Below are positions 16,887-27,136 of a stretch of DNA of 64,000 nucleotides, piece after piece. The notes beneath the pieces were generated by a model. That model was given only the letters and a program-made list of their open reading frames with translations. It searched no databases and had not been told where the DNA came from. A program made the translations under genes and the position numbers. Numbering within the stretch: position 1 is the first letter of the stretch; the number at the start of each line of letters is the position of its first letter. The stretch comes from Arthrobacter sp. SLBN-112 (GTDB lineage Bacteria; Actinomycetota; Actinomycetes; Actinomycetales; Micrococcaceae), in NCBI RefSeq assembly GCF_030944625.1, contig NZ_JAUSXY010000001.1, positions 1,798,001-1,862,000 of the forward strand. The letters are read 5' to 3'.

Positions 16887-18122
16887 CTATCGACCGCGCG
16901 ACGATGCAAGACTTGTGATGAACTCATCATAGTGGGCAACCGCAGCAGATTCCGACAAGGCTTCATGTCGGAACCGCAGCGCGCTTTCCGACAAACGCGC
17001 GCGCAGCAAAGGCTCACCCGCGAGGATTTCGGCAACTCTCACCAGGGCGGCCGGGTCGTTGGCATCCACGCGTAACCCTCCACCGGAGTGCTCAATTTCG
17101 TAAGCGGTGACGCTGCCTTCGTCTGTTGCTGCGACAACAGGAACACCAGCGTTGAAGTAGGACGTCAACTTGCTAGGCACAGCCATGTCTCTAACCCCCG
17201 GTAGCTCATTGACCAGCAGGACGTTGGCTGCGGCGAGCGCAAGTTGGAAGTCAGACTCGGGGAGAGAATCCATGAAGCGTATTTTCGTTACCCCGTAAGC
17301 CATTGCTTCGAGCCGTTGACGCTGGTTGCCGTTGCCCATTAGCACAAAACGCACTCGACTTTGGCTGGATTCCGCGATCCTAGCCGCTTCGATTACGTTC
17401 TCCAGGCCCTGTTTCTTGCCCATGTTTCCGGCATGGAGTACGACCACGTCATCAAGCGCCCAGCCCATCCTGATCCGCATCTCGTCGATCCCCGATGATG
17501 GCGAGGTCGGCAGATGGGTCCAGTTTCGAATTACTTCTACGCGCTCCTCTGGCATGCCGAGTGACGACACCATGTGCTCCTTGAAGCGGTCGTGTATCGC
17601 CGCCACTCCATCGGTCGCGCGAAGGATTGTTGACTCAAGACCCACAGCCATTCGGCCAAGCTTGCCGCCACCGGTTTCGATAACCCCGCGACTGTATAGA
17701 TCCTGTATCCAGATTCCAACGGCAGGGCGCTGAGGACGGAGGCGGGCCCGCAACACTGCGAGTCCGCTCGACAAGAGTGCTGGGCTTACGACCAAAACTA
17801 CGTCTGGCTTTTTCCACGGAGCAAAGACCAGACGTAGTCCGAAGGTGAGTTCCATTAGAACGCGCGAAAGTGCAGATGGCTTTCGCGGAATGTAATGACG
17901 AAGGCGTGTAACAGACACCCCGTTGATTAACTCATGAGATTGCCAACCCGAGTAGCCGGCCCGAAGACTCCACTCCGGATAGTGTGGGTATCCGGTTAGG
18001 ACATTGACAGTATGTCCGGCTTTGGAAAGTCCCTCGGCTAGGCTCGTGGTATACGGGGCGTTGCCCGTTGTTTCAGGGGCATAATTCAAACCGAGTATCG
18101 AGATTCGAAGCTTAGTGGTCAC
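16887..18122 (-). CDS. GT4-type glycosyltransferase (WcaI/WbuB-like)
   Basis: 411 residues, GT-B fold. The N-terminal NYAPETTGNAPYTTSLAEGL and LTGYPHYPEW are hallmarks of the WcaI/WbuB group; the C-terminal half has LHAGNMGKKQGLENVIEAA and PSKLTSYFNAGVPVVAA. Members usually add fucose or N-acetylfucosamine to a lipid-linked repeat unit, which suits the neighbouring GDP-fucose genes; the exact sugar is inference. The GTG at 18122 starts it. Confidence 0.85.
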   Translation of the reverse strand: MTTKLRISILGLNYAPETTGNAPYTTSLAEGLSKAGHTVNVLTGYPHYPEWSLRAGYSGWQSHELINGVSVTRLRHYIPRKPSALSRVLMELTFGLRLVFAPWKKPDVVLVVSPALLSSGLAVLRARLRPQRPAVGIWIQDLYSRGVIETGGGKLGRMAVGLESTILRATDGVAAIHDRFKEHMVSSLGMPEERVEVIRNWTHLPTSPSSGIDEMRIRMGWALDDVVVLHAGNMGKKQGLENVIEAARIAESSQSRVRFVLMGNGNQRQRLEAMAYGVTKIRFMDSLPESDFQLALAAANVLLVNELPGVRDMAVPSKLTSYFNAGVPVVAATDEGSVTAYEIEHSGGGLRVDANDPAALVRVAEILAGEPLLRARLSESALRFRHEALSESAAVAHYDEFITSLASSRGR

Positions 18123-18174
18123 TGCAACTATAACCTTTGATCGTTGTGGCTCGAAGAGAGGGCATGACGAATAA

Positions 18175-19326
18175 TCATATTATGTCTAGCATCTTCAACG
18201 TGCCGATACTAAAGTTGTCAACCATTTTGTCAATAGTCGGAAATTCCCAATCGGTAATATTTGGCTGCCTATTTGAGCGCGCTTCCAAATCCAAGAACGA
18301 TCGAATCAAGTTAGCATACGATAAAACGTTGTCGGCAGAGGAAAAGCATGTACTGGACTCCACTAAGTATTCATACTCGGGGGCATGATAAGGCCACCGC
18401 GTGGTAAGGATAGGGAGCTGCAAAACTAAGGCATCAACGGCCACGAGGCCTATTCGCCCTGGCATTACTATGGCGGACGAAATGCGACCGATTAAGGCCT
18501 GATCTTCTGGCGACGCATACCCAAGCATGGTTACCTGGCCGCGGGAGCGCGCGGTATCCAGCAAATGCGCTTCAGATCCTCGTCCGCCAATCACTATCTT
18601 TATGTCAGGATCGGTGATCCATAACTGGTCCAATGTTTCCGCGAGAAAATCAATCCGTTTACTACCGTCAAGACCACCTACGTACCCTAATGTGCGATGC
18701 TTCCTGAGGTTATGAGCTTGCATGAAGTCAGAGACTAAGTCCGATGAAAGAGAGTCCCTGGCTCTGACTAGACGCGAGGTGTCGGTGGCGTTCATTACGG
18801 TTGTGACAAGTCTTGGGTCGACACCTTTAGAGATGGCATAGTCACGCCCGCCCTGAGTATAAGCAAATACTTGGTTACAATTTCTCAACTGCCAGGCTTC
18901 AATCGCTAGATCAACTGAATTTCCGTTGTTTACATAAGGTTTTACGTGGCCCCAAAGGCCGACCTTGAGACCCTTTCGGCGCCCATCAATGATTGCTCGG
19001 GTGGTGTCGACAGAAGAGCCTAGCAAGCCCACGATGACGCCGTCTTCTTCATTCCAGAGACGGCGCGCACCGCCGAGGCCAATCGTCTTGCCCATGAGCT
19101 TAAACTCGCGAGGCGAATACTCCACGATCCAGGGGGCCTGTACGGCATCTCCCCTCGCCGACTGCTCCGCATGCGGCGAGGCGGCTGCCACTCGACACCT
19201 CACCCCATATGAGTCCAATTCTTCAATAAGACGATTAAAGAACGACATGCGGTATTCTGGCACATAAGGTTGAACGATCATTACCGATTTCCGCGAAGCA
19301 TTTGACCTATTTATGTCGTTTGCCAT
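18175..19326 (-). CDS. Glycosyltransferase, GT-B fold
   Basis: 383 residues. Rossmann-like N-terminal half (VMIVQPYVPEYRMSFFNRL), then a C-terminal donor domain (LGYVGGLDGSKRIDFLAETL; IVIGGRGSEAHLL; IVMPGRIGLVAVDALVLQLP). The usual E-x7-E of GT4 is not complete here; GLVAVDALVLQLPILTT takes its place. No specific donor can be assigned. The gene is more AT-rich than most of the window. The 5' end overlaps the next gene upstream by 20 bases. Confidence 0.75.
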   Translation of the reverse strand: MANDINRSNASRKSVMIVQPYVPEYRMSFFNRLIEELDSYGVRCRVAAASPHAEQSARGDAVQAPWIVEYSPREFKLMGKTIGLGGARRLWNEEDGVIVGLLGSSVDTTRAIIDGRRKGLKVGLWGHVKPYVNNGNSVDLAIEAWQLRNCNQVFAYTQGGRDYAISKGVDPRLVTTVMNATDTSRLVRARDSLSSDLVSDFMQAHNLRKHRTLGYVGGLDGSKRIDFLAETLDQLWITDPDIKIVIGGRGSEAHLLDTARSRGQVTMLGYASPEDQALIGRISSAIVMPGRIGLVAVDALVLQLPILTTRWPYHAPEYEYLVESSTCFSSADNVLSYANLIRSFLDLEARSNRQPNITDWEFPTIDKMVDNFSIGTLKMLDII

Positions 19327-20443
19327 TGTTGCTCACTTCGTCATAAATATTCTCGAGATGCTTAACGATCTTTTTCATTCCAAAATCGTTATATGCCAAA
19401 TCAAGGGCGGCCCGGCTAACCCGATCCCGGAATTCAGCATCATCAAGTAGTAGTGTGACTGAGTCCACCAAAGAATCCAAGGTTTCATCAACAACCATTC
19501 CCGCTTCCTTTTTTAGGATGGCCGGACCAAGTCCACAAGAGTTGGTAATGACGACGGGTTTTCCAAGGGACAACGCTTCAAGGACAGACATGGGAAAAGG
19601 TTCATTGATCGAAGGAAGCACGTAGACGTCGCATCTACTGATCCGGGCCGCGGTTTTATCCGGCGGGATTGCGCCCTCCCACTGCAATACGTGACTTATT
19701 CCGGAAGCTTGAATAGACGCAGTAACGTCGGACGCTTGGCCTCCATCGGGTCCAACCATAGAAAATCTGACGTTCGGAAATATCGGATGAAGCTTTTTGG
19801 CGAGTTCGATAAAGAGTAGAGGCCTCTTCCGCTCGTGGAGGCGTGCCAGAAATAACACCTCAATCACTTTGGACTTGTTTGCTTTCGAATGCTGCGATTG
19901 GGGAACTCCGTTTGGCAGCTCCTCTAGTGTTGGCAATGGCCTTGAGAGTGATTTGAGATCGGTTGACTCCTGTGGAGTTAGGTAAAGAACCCTTCTTGCA
20001 TTCTCTAGCGCTGGAAATGTCCAGAGTCGATCCACAATGCCCGCGAGCGGGTGAGATGATCTAGTGATCATGCCGTGTGTCTGGAGAACGTAAGGCACTC
20101 GCAGGCGGCGCGCAAGCTGCGAGGCTGGCAAGGTAACCATGTCACGTCCCATGTGTATGTGGACTGCGTCCGCTGTCCTAATCACGGAACGAAGCCAACT
20201 TTGGAGTCCTGGCGCCCATGTACCTGAGAATCCCATTCCGGGTAGGCTCCGCGCATGGAAGAGGTTAATAGGGACACCGTCGAACTGTTTCGGCAAAGTG
20301 GCACCGAAACCACTGCCACCGGCTACAAGTTCGACTTCGTGCCCGGCTTCCAGCAGGGCCCGAGTTTGGTTCACGGCGACCCGCACTGGGCCGCCGTATG
20401 CTCCATCAGGGGTCACGAGAGTGACAATTTGGATGATTTTCAT
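19307..20443 (-). CDS. GT4-family glycosyltransferase
   Basis: 378 residues. The N-terminus VTPDGAYGGPVRVAVNQTRA is the usual acceptor-side glycine loop. The donor side shows LARLHERKRPLLFIELAKKL, VYVLPSINEPFPMSVLEALS (E-x7-E) and GKPVVITNSCGLGPAI. A retaining enzyme adding one sugar of the EPS repeat unit is likely. Its ATG overlaps the acetyltransferase stop (ATGA), so these are coupled. Confidence 0.88.
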   Translation of the reverse strand: MKIIQIVTLVTPDGAYGGPVRVAVNQTRALLEAGHEVELVAGGSGFGATLPKQFDGVPINLFHARSLPGMGFSGTWAPGLQSWLRSVIRTADAVHIHMGRDMVTLPASQLARRLRVPYVLQTHGMITRSSHPLAGIVDRLWTFPALENARRVLYLTPQESTDLKSLSRPLPTLEELPNGVPQSQHSKANKSKVIEVLFLARLHERKRPLLFIELAKKLHPIFPNVRFSMVGPDGGQASDVTASIQASGISHVLQWEGAIPPDKTAARISRCDVYVLPSINEPFPMSVLEALSLGKPVVITNSCGLGPAILKKEAGMVVDETLDSLVDSVTLLLDDAEFRDRVSRAALDLAYNDFGMKKIVKHLENIYDEVSNNGKRHK

Positions 20444-21024
20444 GGTTCCTCCTCCGCCGCTATCGCCACTGCTCGGGGGGCAAGAATTCGTGCGTTTGGC
20501 CGAACATTTCGGGTCACGAGCGCCGTTGCTCCGATGACGGCCCCGGTGCCAATAGTCACCCCCCGCAGTACTGTAGACCTGGCTGCTATCCAGACGCCAT
20601 CGTTGATGACGATCGGGGCGTTATCGAATTCGAAGCTCTCGGAATCAGACAGGTGACTTCCGGTGCAAAGCAATGCAGCTTGGGAAATACATACATTTGA
20701 CCCAATGGTGATTGGCTCCAAATTGAGTAGCCACGCATCCACACCAATCCATACGTCATCAGCAATATTCAGCTTCCAAGGCCAGTGGACACGGACACCT
20801 TGGCGGATGAGAACGCGTTGACCTATGGACGCGCCAAAGAGCCTAAGCAGTTTGACTCGAAGGGCGGAGGGGCACCAGATTCGTTCGACTACAAGGGAAG
20901 AGGTGCATAACCATAGTGCTTGTATCCACATCGGCCTGCCCTTTTCGTATCCTCCTCCGCTAAAGAGCGCTAGTTTCCGCTGTGTCCCCAAGCTCGAAGT
21001 CCTTTCTACCCCTATGTTCGGCAT
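20440..21024 (-). CDS. WcaF-like hexapeptide-repeat acetyltransferase
   Basis: 194 residues, left-handed beta-helix O-acetyltransferase. Hexapeptide-type turns appear in IADDVWIGVDAWLLNLEPI, IGSNVCISQAALLCTGSH (probable catalytic His) and GVWIAARSTVLRGVTIGTGA. Overall pattern matches colanic-acid WcaF and related proteins, which acetylate a sugar of the repeat unit using acetyl-CoA. A 13-base overlap with the next gene upstream and ATGA coupling downstream place it inside the operon. Confidence 0.88.
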   Translation of the reverse strand: MPNIGVERTSSLGTQRKLALFSGGGYEKGRPMWIQALWLCTSSLVVERIWCPSALRVKLLRLFGASIGQRVLIRQGVRVHWPWKLNIADDVWIGVDAWLLNLEPITIGSNVCISQAALLCTGSHLSDSESFEFDNAPIVINDGVWIAARSTVLRGVTIGTGAVIGATALVTRNVRPNARILAPRAVAIAAEEEP

Positions 21025-22187
21025 GCCCGTGTCCCTAGAGTCGCAAGGCTGGCCATGAACGCCCGGTCGAAGTCGGCGGCGAAACTCTCCGGTGTAAACT
21101 GCAGGATTTCCGGATCAGTAATCCTTCCGTTCCAATTCGACCGGGAAACACGCATATTATCCGAAAGATCCACCAAGCTTGGAAGAACGGTGTAGACGCC
21201 GCGCATGCCCGAAATGGACTCAGCCACACCACAATTGCTGCTGACAACGACGTGCATACCCGCCGCGAGGGCCTCATTCACAACGAGGCCCCACACCTCA
21301 TTTTCGGAGGCCAAGACCAAAGTTTGATGTGCGGCCATTAGGTTGGGAAGCTTTTCATTTTCAAGCTGACCAATGAAGTTGATTCGGTGATGACTCGTCC
21401 GAGCCTGGGCTGCTAGACTCTCTCGGAGCTCCCCGCTGCCAACGATGGTCAGTTCATCATGAGGGAGCGCGATGTTGATAAATGAATTAATGATCGCGTC
21501 CACTCGCTTCCGTTCAATGAGTTGGCCAACGAAGAGATAGCGGTGGCCCCGAGGGCACGGGTCAGGTTCCGAGGCATCAACCATGGTCGTTGCCTCGTGA
21601 AAAGCCATAACGTCGACGGCATTGAATCCTTGTACGACTTTGTCCTCGTCAACGCCGAAGCCAATCATTGCCTGAGCAGCTGCCTTTCCGGGAACGACTA
21701 CCCGATCCATGCATCGGAAGAATCTGGACCGCGCCCAGGCCAACAGTCCTGTTTTACGTGAGATCGTCGCTTCATGACTCTCATAGAAGCCGACTCGGGC
21801 AATACCCAGAAAGATGCTGGCAAGAAGTAGCAGCCAATAGGCCGGCGATTCCCAGCCGCCAAAAACTATCAGGTCATAACTATGAAGTACCGGCAAACTT
21901 TTCAAGATATAGAACCGCGACTCACGACGCGTAAATTTCCACGTGCGGAGCTCCGCGTATGAAACGCCATCTTCCTCATGATGAAGCCAGTCAGCTCCGC
22001 GATTAGCTTTGTAGTCTCTCAGGAGGCCGGAGTTTGATTCTAAAAGCCCTACGGTGAGTTCATAGCGAGCTGAGAGACTGCGCCAAACAGGTCTTCGATA
22101 GGGTGCGGCCAGGTTTGTGACCCAAAGGACTTTCTTTTGGGAGGCCCGCTCTGCTTGTGGAGCGAACTGCGTGCCTGGCTGGGCCAT
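21012..22187 (-). CDS. GT4-family glycosyltransferase
   Basis: 391 residues. GT-B fold with VTNLAAPYRRPVWRSLSARY at about 24-43, a membrane-associated patch YWLLLLASIFLGIA, donor-site YLFVGQLIERKRVDAIINSF and SENEVWGLVVNEALAAGMHV (E-x7-E). AAGGGA precedes the ATG by six bases. It is one of five glycosyltransferases in the minus-strand EPS row; substrate unknown. Confidence 0.88.
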   Translation of the reverse strand: MAQPGTQFAPQAERASQKKVLWVTNLAAPYRRPVWRSLSARYELTVGLLESNSGLLRDYKANRGADWLHHEEDGVSYAELRTWKFTRRESRFYILKSLPVLHSYDLIVFGGWESPAYWLLLLASIFLGIARVGFYESHEATISRKTGLLAWARSRFFRCMDRVVVPGKAAAQAMIGFGVDEDKVVQGFNAVDVMAFHEATTMVDASEPDPCPRGHRYLFVGQLIERKRVDAIINSFINIALPHDELTIVGSGELRESLAAQARTSHHRINFIGQLENEKLPNLMAAHQTLVLASENEVWGLVVNEALAAGMHVVVSSNCGVAESISGMRGVYTVLPSLVDLSDNMRVSRSNWNGRITDPEILQFTPESFAADFDRAFMASLATLGTRACRT

Positions 22188-22267
22188 GGGTGTTCCCTTT
22201 ATGGTGGCTAAGTGCTGATGGGACTAGGTGAAAAGCGTGTTCCACATTCAGTTTGTTCGCTACTTGG

Positions 22268-23353
22268 TCATGGTTTGTGACCAAGTAGGCCGGCGGCGAA
22301 CTCGCCCGCAGATGCATTCTGACTTGGAAGGGGTCCAGGCTGGGAGATTGCACGCGCCAGCGCGAAGGAAAGATGAGACTCCTTCAGAGGTGCCCACTCT
22401 GCGCCCGGACCGATATTCCGGCAGTCGATACGAAGTGACGAAGCGCCGGCGGCTACGACTCGGGTTCCAGCTGCAGCGGCCTTGCCCAAGATGCCGCTAG
22501 GCCCTTCATTACTGTGTGCCAGGACCGCGCAATCGATCCTTCTAATCAAATCGTCCATTTCGATGTCGGTCAGTAACCGATTCACGATTGTGACGCAGCC
22601 CCCTCGGTCACGGATTCTCTGAAGCGCCGGCTGGGCTAGGTCCAACACTCCCTCTTCTATCTGACCGGCCACAACTAGGGCCACGTCAGCCCGGTTTACT
22701 GCAGCTAATGCAGAAGCCACCAGAGGCAAGTTCTTTCGGTGGCTCACCTTTCCAAGGACGCCGAACCAAAAAAACTGATCCGTGAGAATTGGCGCAAACG
22801 AGTTGTTGTTCGTTTCAGTGAAGGTCGAAAAAGTAACGGGGTCGCGGGAGACGGGAAGCAGGGAGTGTCCTTTCCATATGGCGCTCTTTAGGACACGAAC
22901 CTGGATACGTGGTCGAAGATTTGCTGCTTGTAGGAGCAGCACCTTGGCAACGGTCTTCGCGAATGTGACGCCGGGGAACCGTGAAGGCTGCCCCTTTTCT
23001 CTCATGACTAGGACAGTTATGCTGCCCCTCCACGTCCACGCGTGGCCTTTGGCCAAAGCATATGCAAAAGAGTCACCGTCAGGAACAACTACGTGATCGA
23101 TAGCATGATCGCGGCAGAGCCGTTCCACTTCCACCAAGGAAAGGTCGTCTTTGATTACAAGTTCCAGCTGAGAGTTGAACGTTCCAAGATGCACTTGGAA
23201 TTCTCCGCTGGCGACTACCTGGCTCTTGGTGGCAAATACGACATAATCCCCGACCGCATTTGCTGCTGATACGAGCAACGACACGTATGAGAGTCGGTGA
23301 CCGTCATGATTTGGTTCCACTACTAAGATTCGGCGTGAACGTGCAGCATGCAA
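22268..23353 (-). CDS. Glycosyltransferase-like protein of the EPS cluster
   Basis: About 361 residues. The N-terminus ILVVEPNHDGHRLSYVSLL suggests a GT-B acceptor domain, and FGVLGKVSHRKNLPLVASAL with AHSNEGPSGILGKAAAAGTRVVAA looks like a GT4 donor domain (E-x-x-S-G). The TTG at 23353 has AGAGGAAAGG eight to nine bases upstream; a TTG at 23380 gives nine more residues. Divergent from the other transferases of the row and without a named relative that I recognise. Confidence 0.72.
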   Translation of the reverse strand: MHAARSRRILVVEPNHDGHRLSYVSLLVSAANAVGDYVVFATKSQVVASGEFQVHLGTFNSQLELVIKDDLSLVEVERLCRDHAIDHVVVPDGDSFAYALAKGHAWTWRGSITVLVMREKGQPSRFPGVTFAKTVAKVLLLQAANLRPRIQVRVLKSAIWKGHSLLPVSRDPVTFSTFTETNNNSFAPILTDQFFWFGVLGKVSHRKNLPLVASALAAVNRADVALVVAGQIEEGVLDLAQPALQRIRDRGGCVTIVNRLLTDIEMDDLIRRIDCAVLAHSNEGPSGILGKAAAAGTRVVAAGASSLRIDCRNIGPGAEWAPLKESHLSFALARAISQPGPLPSQNASAGEFAAGLLGHKP

Positions 23354-23464
23354 CGGAATTCGCCTTTCCTCTGTTTGCAAAATTTGGACCTGATACTGCC
23401 TGCGCCTACCGTGGACCTATTAGTTCGTTAATAAGCCTTAGTTCGCTAACACGCTGAAAACCGG

Positions 23465-24976
23465 CTAATTACTGGACCGTTGCCCGGGAAACACTCTGGC
23501 ATCTCGCGCAGCTTGATCCGCGAGTTGTTGCTCTCTGGTCGAAACGTCAGCAAATTTTCCATCAACATCGCTCGGTCGTAACCTCGGAGATCGACGGGTG
23601 TCCTTGCCGCCGCCCTTTCCCGAACTATCCGTTTCTTCATAGTAGCCATATGAGTAGGCCTCAGGCCCCTTTGCGGCGACGCGGTTCAACACGACACCGA
23701 GTAAGTGCGCACCTACCAATTTCAGTGCGTCCAGAGATTTTAACAATTCCTGTTGCTTCACTTTTTGCGTACCTATAACTACGACAACTCCGCCAACATG
23801 ATCGGATAGCACGGCAGCATCCGTCACGGGAAGGAGAGGCGGTGCGTCGATGACTACAGAATCGAACACTTCCTCCAGCCGGGAAATCAGGAGTTTCATT
23901 TCTGCAGATCCAAGTAGCTCACTTGGATTTGGTGGTATCTGGCCAGACGTGAGCACGTATAGTGCGTCTTCCCCCCAAGACTGTAGGAGGTCGTTGACAT
24001 CTGCCGCTCCGACGAGGGCTGTAGTAAGCCCGGCTTCACGGTCCAGACCCAGGTATTCACCAACCATGGGGCGGCGTAGGTCTGCGTCGACAAGGCAGAC
24101 GGTTTGGCCGGCTTGCGCGAGGGAGATGGCGAGGTTGGTAGCGGTCGTGCTCTTACCTTCACCGGGCAAAGAAGAGGTGACAAGAATTGATTTCGCTTGT
24201 CCTGAAACGTTCGCAAATTGCAGGTTTGTACGTAATTGGCGGAAGGATTCGCTTCGAGCGCTGCGCGCTGGTGCCTGAGTCAACAGAGGCTTTTTCAAAG
24301 CGTCTTCGTCGAATGCAATACCGCCGAGAAGAGGCGCATCAGTGACGCTACGCAAGTCCAATTCACCTCGAATGCGTGTATCCAGCGACGACCTCATTAT
24401 TGCGCTTCCAATTCCTACAGCTAGTCCGGCCGCAAAACCTAGAAGCAAATTCAGCTTCGTATTTGGTGCAGACGGCACAGATGGGGCCTGAGCTGGAGTG
24501 ATTACCGAGAGACTCACCGGGGAGGAACCACCGGTCTTGGGTTTTTCTAGCGTGTCGACCGCGGTTATGAGGCTGTTGGCTACTGCCTGGGCGATGGCTG
24601 CTGCCTCAACAGGCGAGCTGTCCTGGACGGATATCTTTATAAGGACCGTGTTGAGGTCTGCAGTTGCAGTGACACGCCTTGCTAATTCAGCAGCGCTTAC
24701 GTTCAAGCCAAGACTGGTGATAGCCGGCTGAAGGACTACGGGTGTCTCTACGGTCTTTACATATGACTGCACCCGAGCTTGACTGAACGAGTTGCCTTGT
24801 TGTAGTTCGGTTACAGATCCTGAACTTTGAATGGCAACAAACAGCTGAGTCTCGGACGTGTACGTCGGGCGAACCAAGATTGACGCTGCACCACCGGCCA
24901 GCAACCCCAACAGTGTAATGGCGATGATGAGTTTGATGTTGCGCCGCAGAATGCGCAAGTAGTCACGTAAATCCAA
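23465..24976 (-). CDS. Wzz/CapB-type polysaccharide tyrosine autokinase
   Basis: 503 residues. A Wzz-like chain-length domain with two membrane helices (IKLIIAITLLGLLAGGAASI near 14-33 and LLLGFAAGLAVGIGSAIM near 178-195) is followed by a BY-kinase domain: Walker A LPGEGKSTTATN, Walker A' VCLVDADLRRP, Walker B VVIDAPPLLP. A short Tyr cluster (AYSYGYYEE) near the C-terminus is the likely autophosphorylation tail, followed by a Lys/Arg-rich extension. It controls polymer length and export. First gene of the minus-strand EPS row. Confidence 0.94.
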   Translation of the reverse strand: MDLRDYLRILRRNIKLIIAITLLGLLAGGAASILVRPTYTSETQLFVAIQSSGSVTELQQGNSFSQARVQSYVKTVETPVVLQPAITSLGLNVSAAELARRVTATADLNTVLIKISVQDSSPVEAAAIAQAVANSLITAVDTLEKPKTGGSSPVSLSVITPAQAPSVPSAPNTKLNLLLGFAAGLAVGIGSAIMRSSLDTRIRGELDLRSVTDAPLLGGIAFDEDALKKPLLTQAPARSARSESFRQLRTNLQFANVSGQAKSILVTSSLPGEGKSTTATNLAISLAQAGQTVCLVDADLRRPMVGEYLGLDREAGLTTALVGAADVNDLLQSWGEDALYVLTSGQIPPNPSELLGSAEMKLLISRLEEVFDSVVIDAPPLLPVTDAAVLSDHVGGVVVVIGTQKVKQQELLKSLDALKLVGAHLLGVVLNRVAAKGPEAYSYGYYEETDSSGKGGGKDTRRSPRLRPSDVDGKFADVSTREQQLADQAARDARVFPGQRSSN

Positions 24977-25867
24977 GCTCCGGGTCCCCCTGTGATTACT
25001 GCGGCAGCCGCTTCGGATGCCACTAGAACGGCAATATTCGTGCGGTCACGACAAGTGTACCCGCCAAGTGGAAGCGAACAGCCTTGTGTCGCGGGTCCTC
25101 CCGGTGCCGAGCGTGAAAGGCGTTCCGAGTGTCTTCAACTTCAACTAAAGCTTTTTCTGCCGGACGGAGTGGCCGCCTCCTGGCGGAAGCTCGCTGAAGC
25201 CCTTGCAGGTCTGAATCGCTGGTCGAGCGCCTGTCGGTGTCCCAGTTGGCCCCCACGTCTTACTGAATCGCGTCAATGCGTCTATCTTGCTCGTCTGGGT
25301 TCCAACAACGAGTAGTGCTGCCGTTTCAAAGCAGGTAGCAACTACTCATGCGATGTTGGCGCCCCAGTCAATAATCTGAGCCAATGGACGACGGAGCGCA
25401 GGCAAACCCAACGAGAAAGCATACTGTCAACCAGTTCGAAATCGAGGCTGTTCTAAGACACATCGAGGATCGCGGTGGCGTTCGTCGGGTTGCCGTCTTT
25501 ACGCCTATCCCATCACCGCCGAAACTCTGGTTTTCGGTACCCAGGTTTCTCGGGATAGCAGACGCGCTTTCAAAGGCATGGCGCCGATCTTAAATTAGAG
25601 CATCATCAAACTAATCTTGAGACTCACGAGGTCGAGTCTGTTCGAACCTGCCTCCAGTGGTCGATTGGAGAACCCTGCTGTGTGGCCTCGTGCCTAGTAG
25701 TCCCGCGCCCCAATAATTACGTCTCCCAAACTGCCCGGGAACGTCGGCATGACCGGCCCTACCGACAAGCCGGAACGTCTGGTGTCTTCCAGAAATGACC
25801 TAGCGGGTTGGGTACAATCGGTCACCAAGACGAACGCACACTGCTTTGCCGGAGGTACGGAGAAACA
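24977..25867. other. 890-base spacer, no confident gene
   Basis: This holds the upstream region of the minus-strand EPS row and of the MBL gene. Frames of 60-80 codons exist (for example 25384-25593 plus and 25023-25256 minus) but show no domain or good ribosome site. TACAAT at 25813-25818 could be a -10 box for the MBL gene. An inverted GGCCGCC/GGCGG pair lies near 25170. Base composition is lower in GC than the flanks. Confidence 0.4.
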
Positions 25868-26695
25868 ATGTCGGAATGGCTCGAAGTCGGCACGGACAAC
25901 TATGTACTGATCACCGAAGGATCCTTGCTGAACACGGGCCTGATCGTCGGCTCCGAACGTGCCATGGTCATCGACACCGGGTGCGGTCCCCGCCAGGGGC
26001 GCGAGATTCTGGATGCAGTCAGGGAGACGACTGACCTGCCCCTCGTCGTCGTCAACACCCATGCCCACTACGACCACTTCTTCGGCAACGCCGTTTTCGC
26101 CGAAGCCGGCGTCACCGAATTCTGGGCGCACCAGAACTGTGCCACCGAGATTGACCAGCGTGGTAACGTGCAGCGCCGGCACGTTGGAACGCTGGAGCCT
26201 GAGATGGCCGCCGGTGAAGGTGAGAACGTCGAGCTCGTGGTGCCCAATGCAATCGTCAAAGACCAGCCCGTCCTGGTGGACCTCGGTGGCCTCACAGCAA
26301 CCCTGTTCTACTTGGGACGCGGCCATACCGATGGTGATCTCCTGGTGGGATCGCCCGCCACTCTCTACGTGGGTGACCTTGTCGAACAGGGAGCCCACCC
26401 CTCGTTCGAGGACTCCTATCCTGAGGAGTGGGCCGACGCTCTCCGGCACATCTCCGCTCTGCGCCACCGTTACGAATTCCTGATCCCCGGCCACGGCAAG
26501 CCGTGCAGCGACCAGTTCGTCAAAACCATGGCTAACACTATGACCACGGCTGTCCGCCAAGCGCGCCAGTCCATCCGCGACACCCCCGATGACGCCACCA
26601 AGGCCATTCCGGTCCTGCCCTACGGCCCGGAACAGTCCCGATGGTTTATAAAACGGTTGCAGGAAACCCGCGGGGAATTGGGCCGAGAGTCGTAG
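25868..26695 (+). CDS. MBL-fold metallo-hydrolase
   Basis: 275 residues. Metal ligands of the metallo-beta-lactamase fold are visible: H65, H67, D69 and H70 in THAHYDHFFG, H153 in GRGHTDGD, D170 in YVGDL and a late PGHGKP. This is a binuclear hydrolase of the glyoxalase-II/quorum-lactonase-like group; the substrate is unknown. GGAG lies five bases before the ATG at 25868; the longer frame is unlikely. A diverged copy of its C-terminal segment (IPVLPYGPEQSRWFIKRLQ) recurs as a relic at 33447-33521. Confidence 0.85.
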   Translation: MSEWLEVGTDNYVLITEGSLLNTGLIVGSERAMVIDTGCGPRQGREILDAVRETTDLPLVVVNTHAHYDHFFGNAVFAEAGVTEFWAHQNCATEIDQRGNVQRRHVGTLEPEMAAGEGENVELVVPNAIVKDQPVLVDLGGLTATLFYLGRGHTDGDLLVGSPATLYVGDLVEQGAHPSFEDSYPEEWADALRHISALRHRYEFLIPGHGKPCSDQFVKTMANTMTTAVRQARQSIRDTPDDATKAIPVLPYGPEQSRWFIKRLQETRGELGRES

Positions 26696-27136
26696 AGCAA
26701 CCAGATTCGCCACGATGGGTGTCTGCCAACAATGATTCCAGCGGGAGTTCCCTGAGCGTCGGTTCTAGCCGCTGAGGTCCAATGGATCCGCTACGCCCAC
26801 TCTTATCTAACTGGTAGAACTTCGTCAGGACTCAAGGGGCGGAACCCCATGGTCTGGCCTGTTCTCGACCTCCGGCATGTGAAAAGCGCGTCAGTTCTGC
26901 CGCGCTGGCGCGACTTTCAACGTGGACGGTCAGTGCGGTAGCCAATGAGCACCTGGCATCCAGCAGAACGTACTTCATTGCGAGCGCGGAAGGGCCGCGC
27001 AGGAGCATCTGACCGCGTATATGGCCCCAACTCAGAAGAGGGAATGCACTTCCAACTGGGGAAACTCAACCGGTCTTATAGGCCGCGCGGTTGGCAATAG
27101 ACTTGGGACGATCGCAAATACTGTTGGGGGACTTCC
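26696..27136. other. 440-base spacer before the acyltransferase, nothing identified
   Basis: No gene, strong hairpin or clear promoter pair was seen. GGGGG at 27125-27130 serves the acyltransferase ATG at 27137. The stretch separates the MBL gene from the second EPS gene group and may be a junction of the inserted block. Confidence 0.35.

Noticed and set aside
25384..25593. 69-codon plus frame before the MBL gene
   Set aside because: No recognisable domain or ribosome site; left as part of the spacer.
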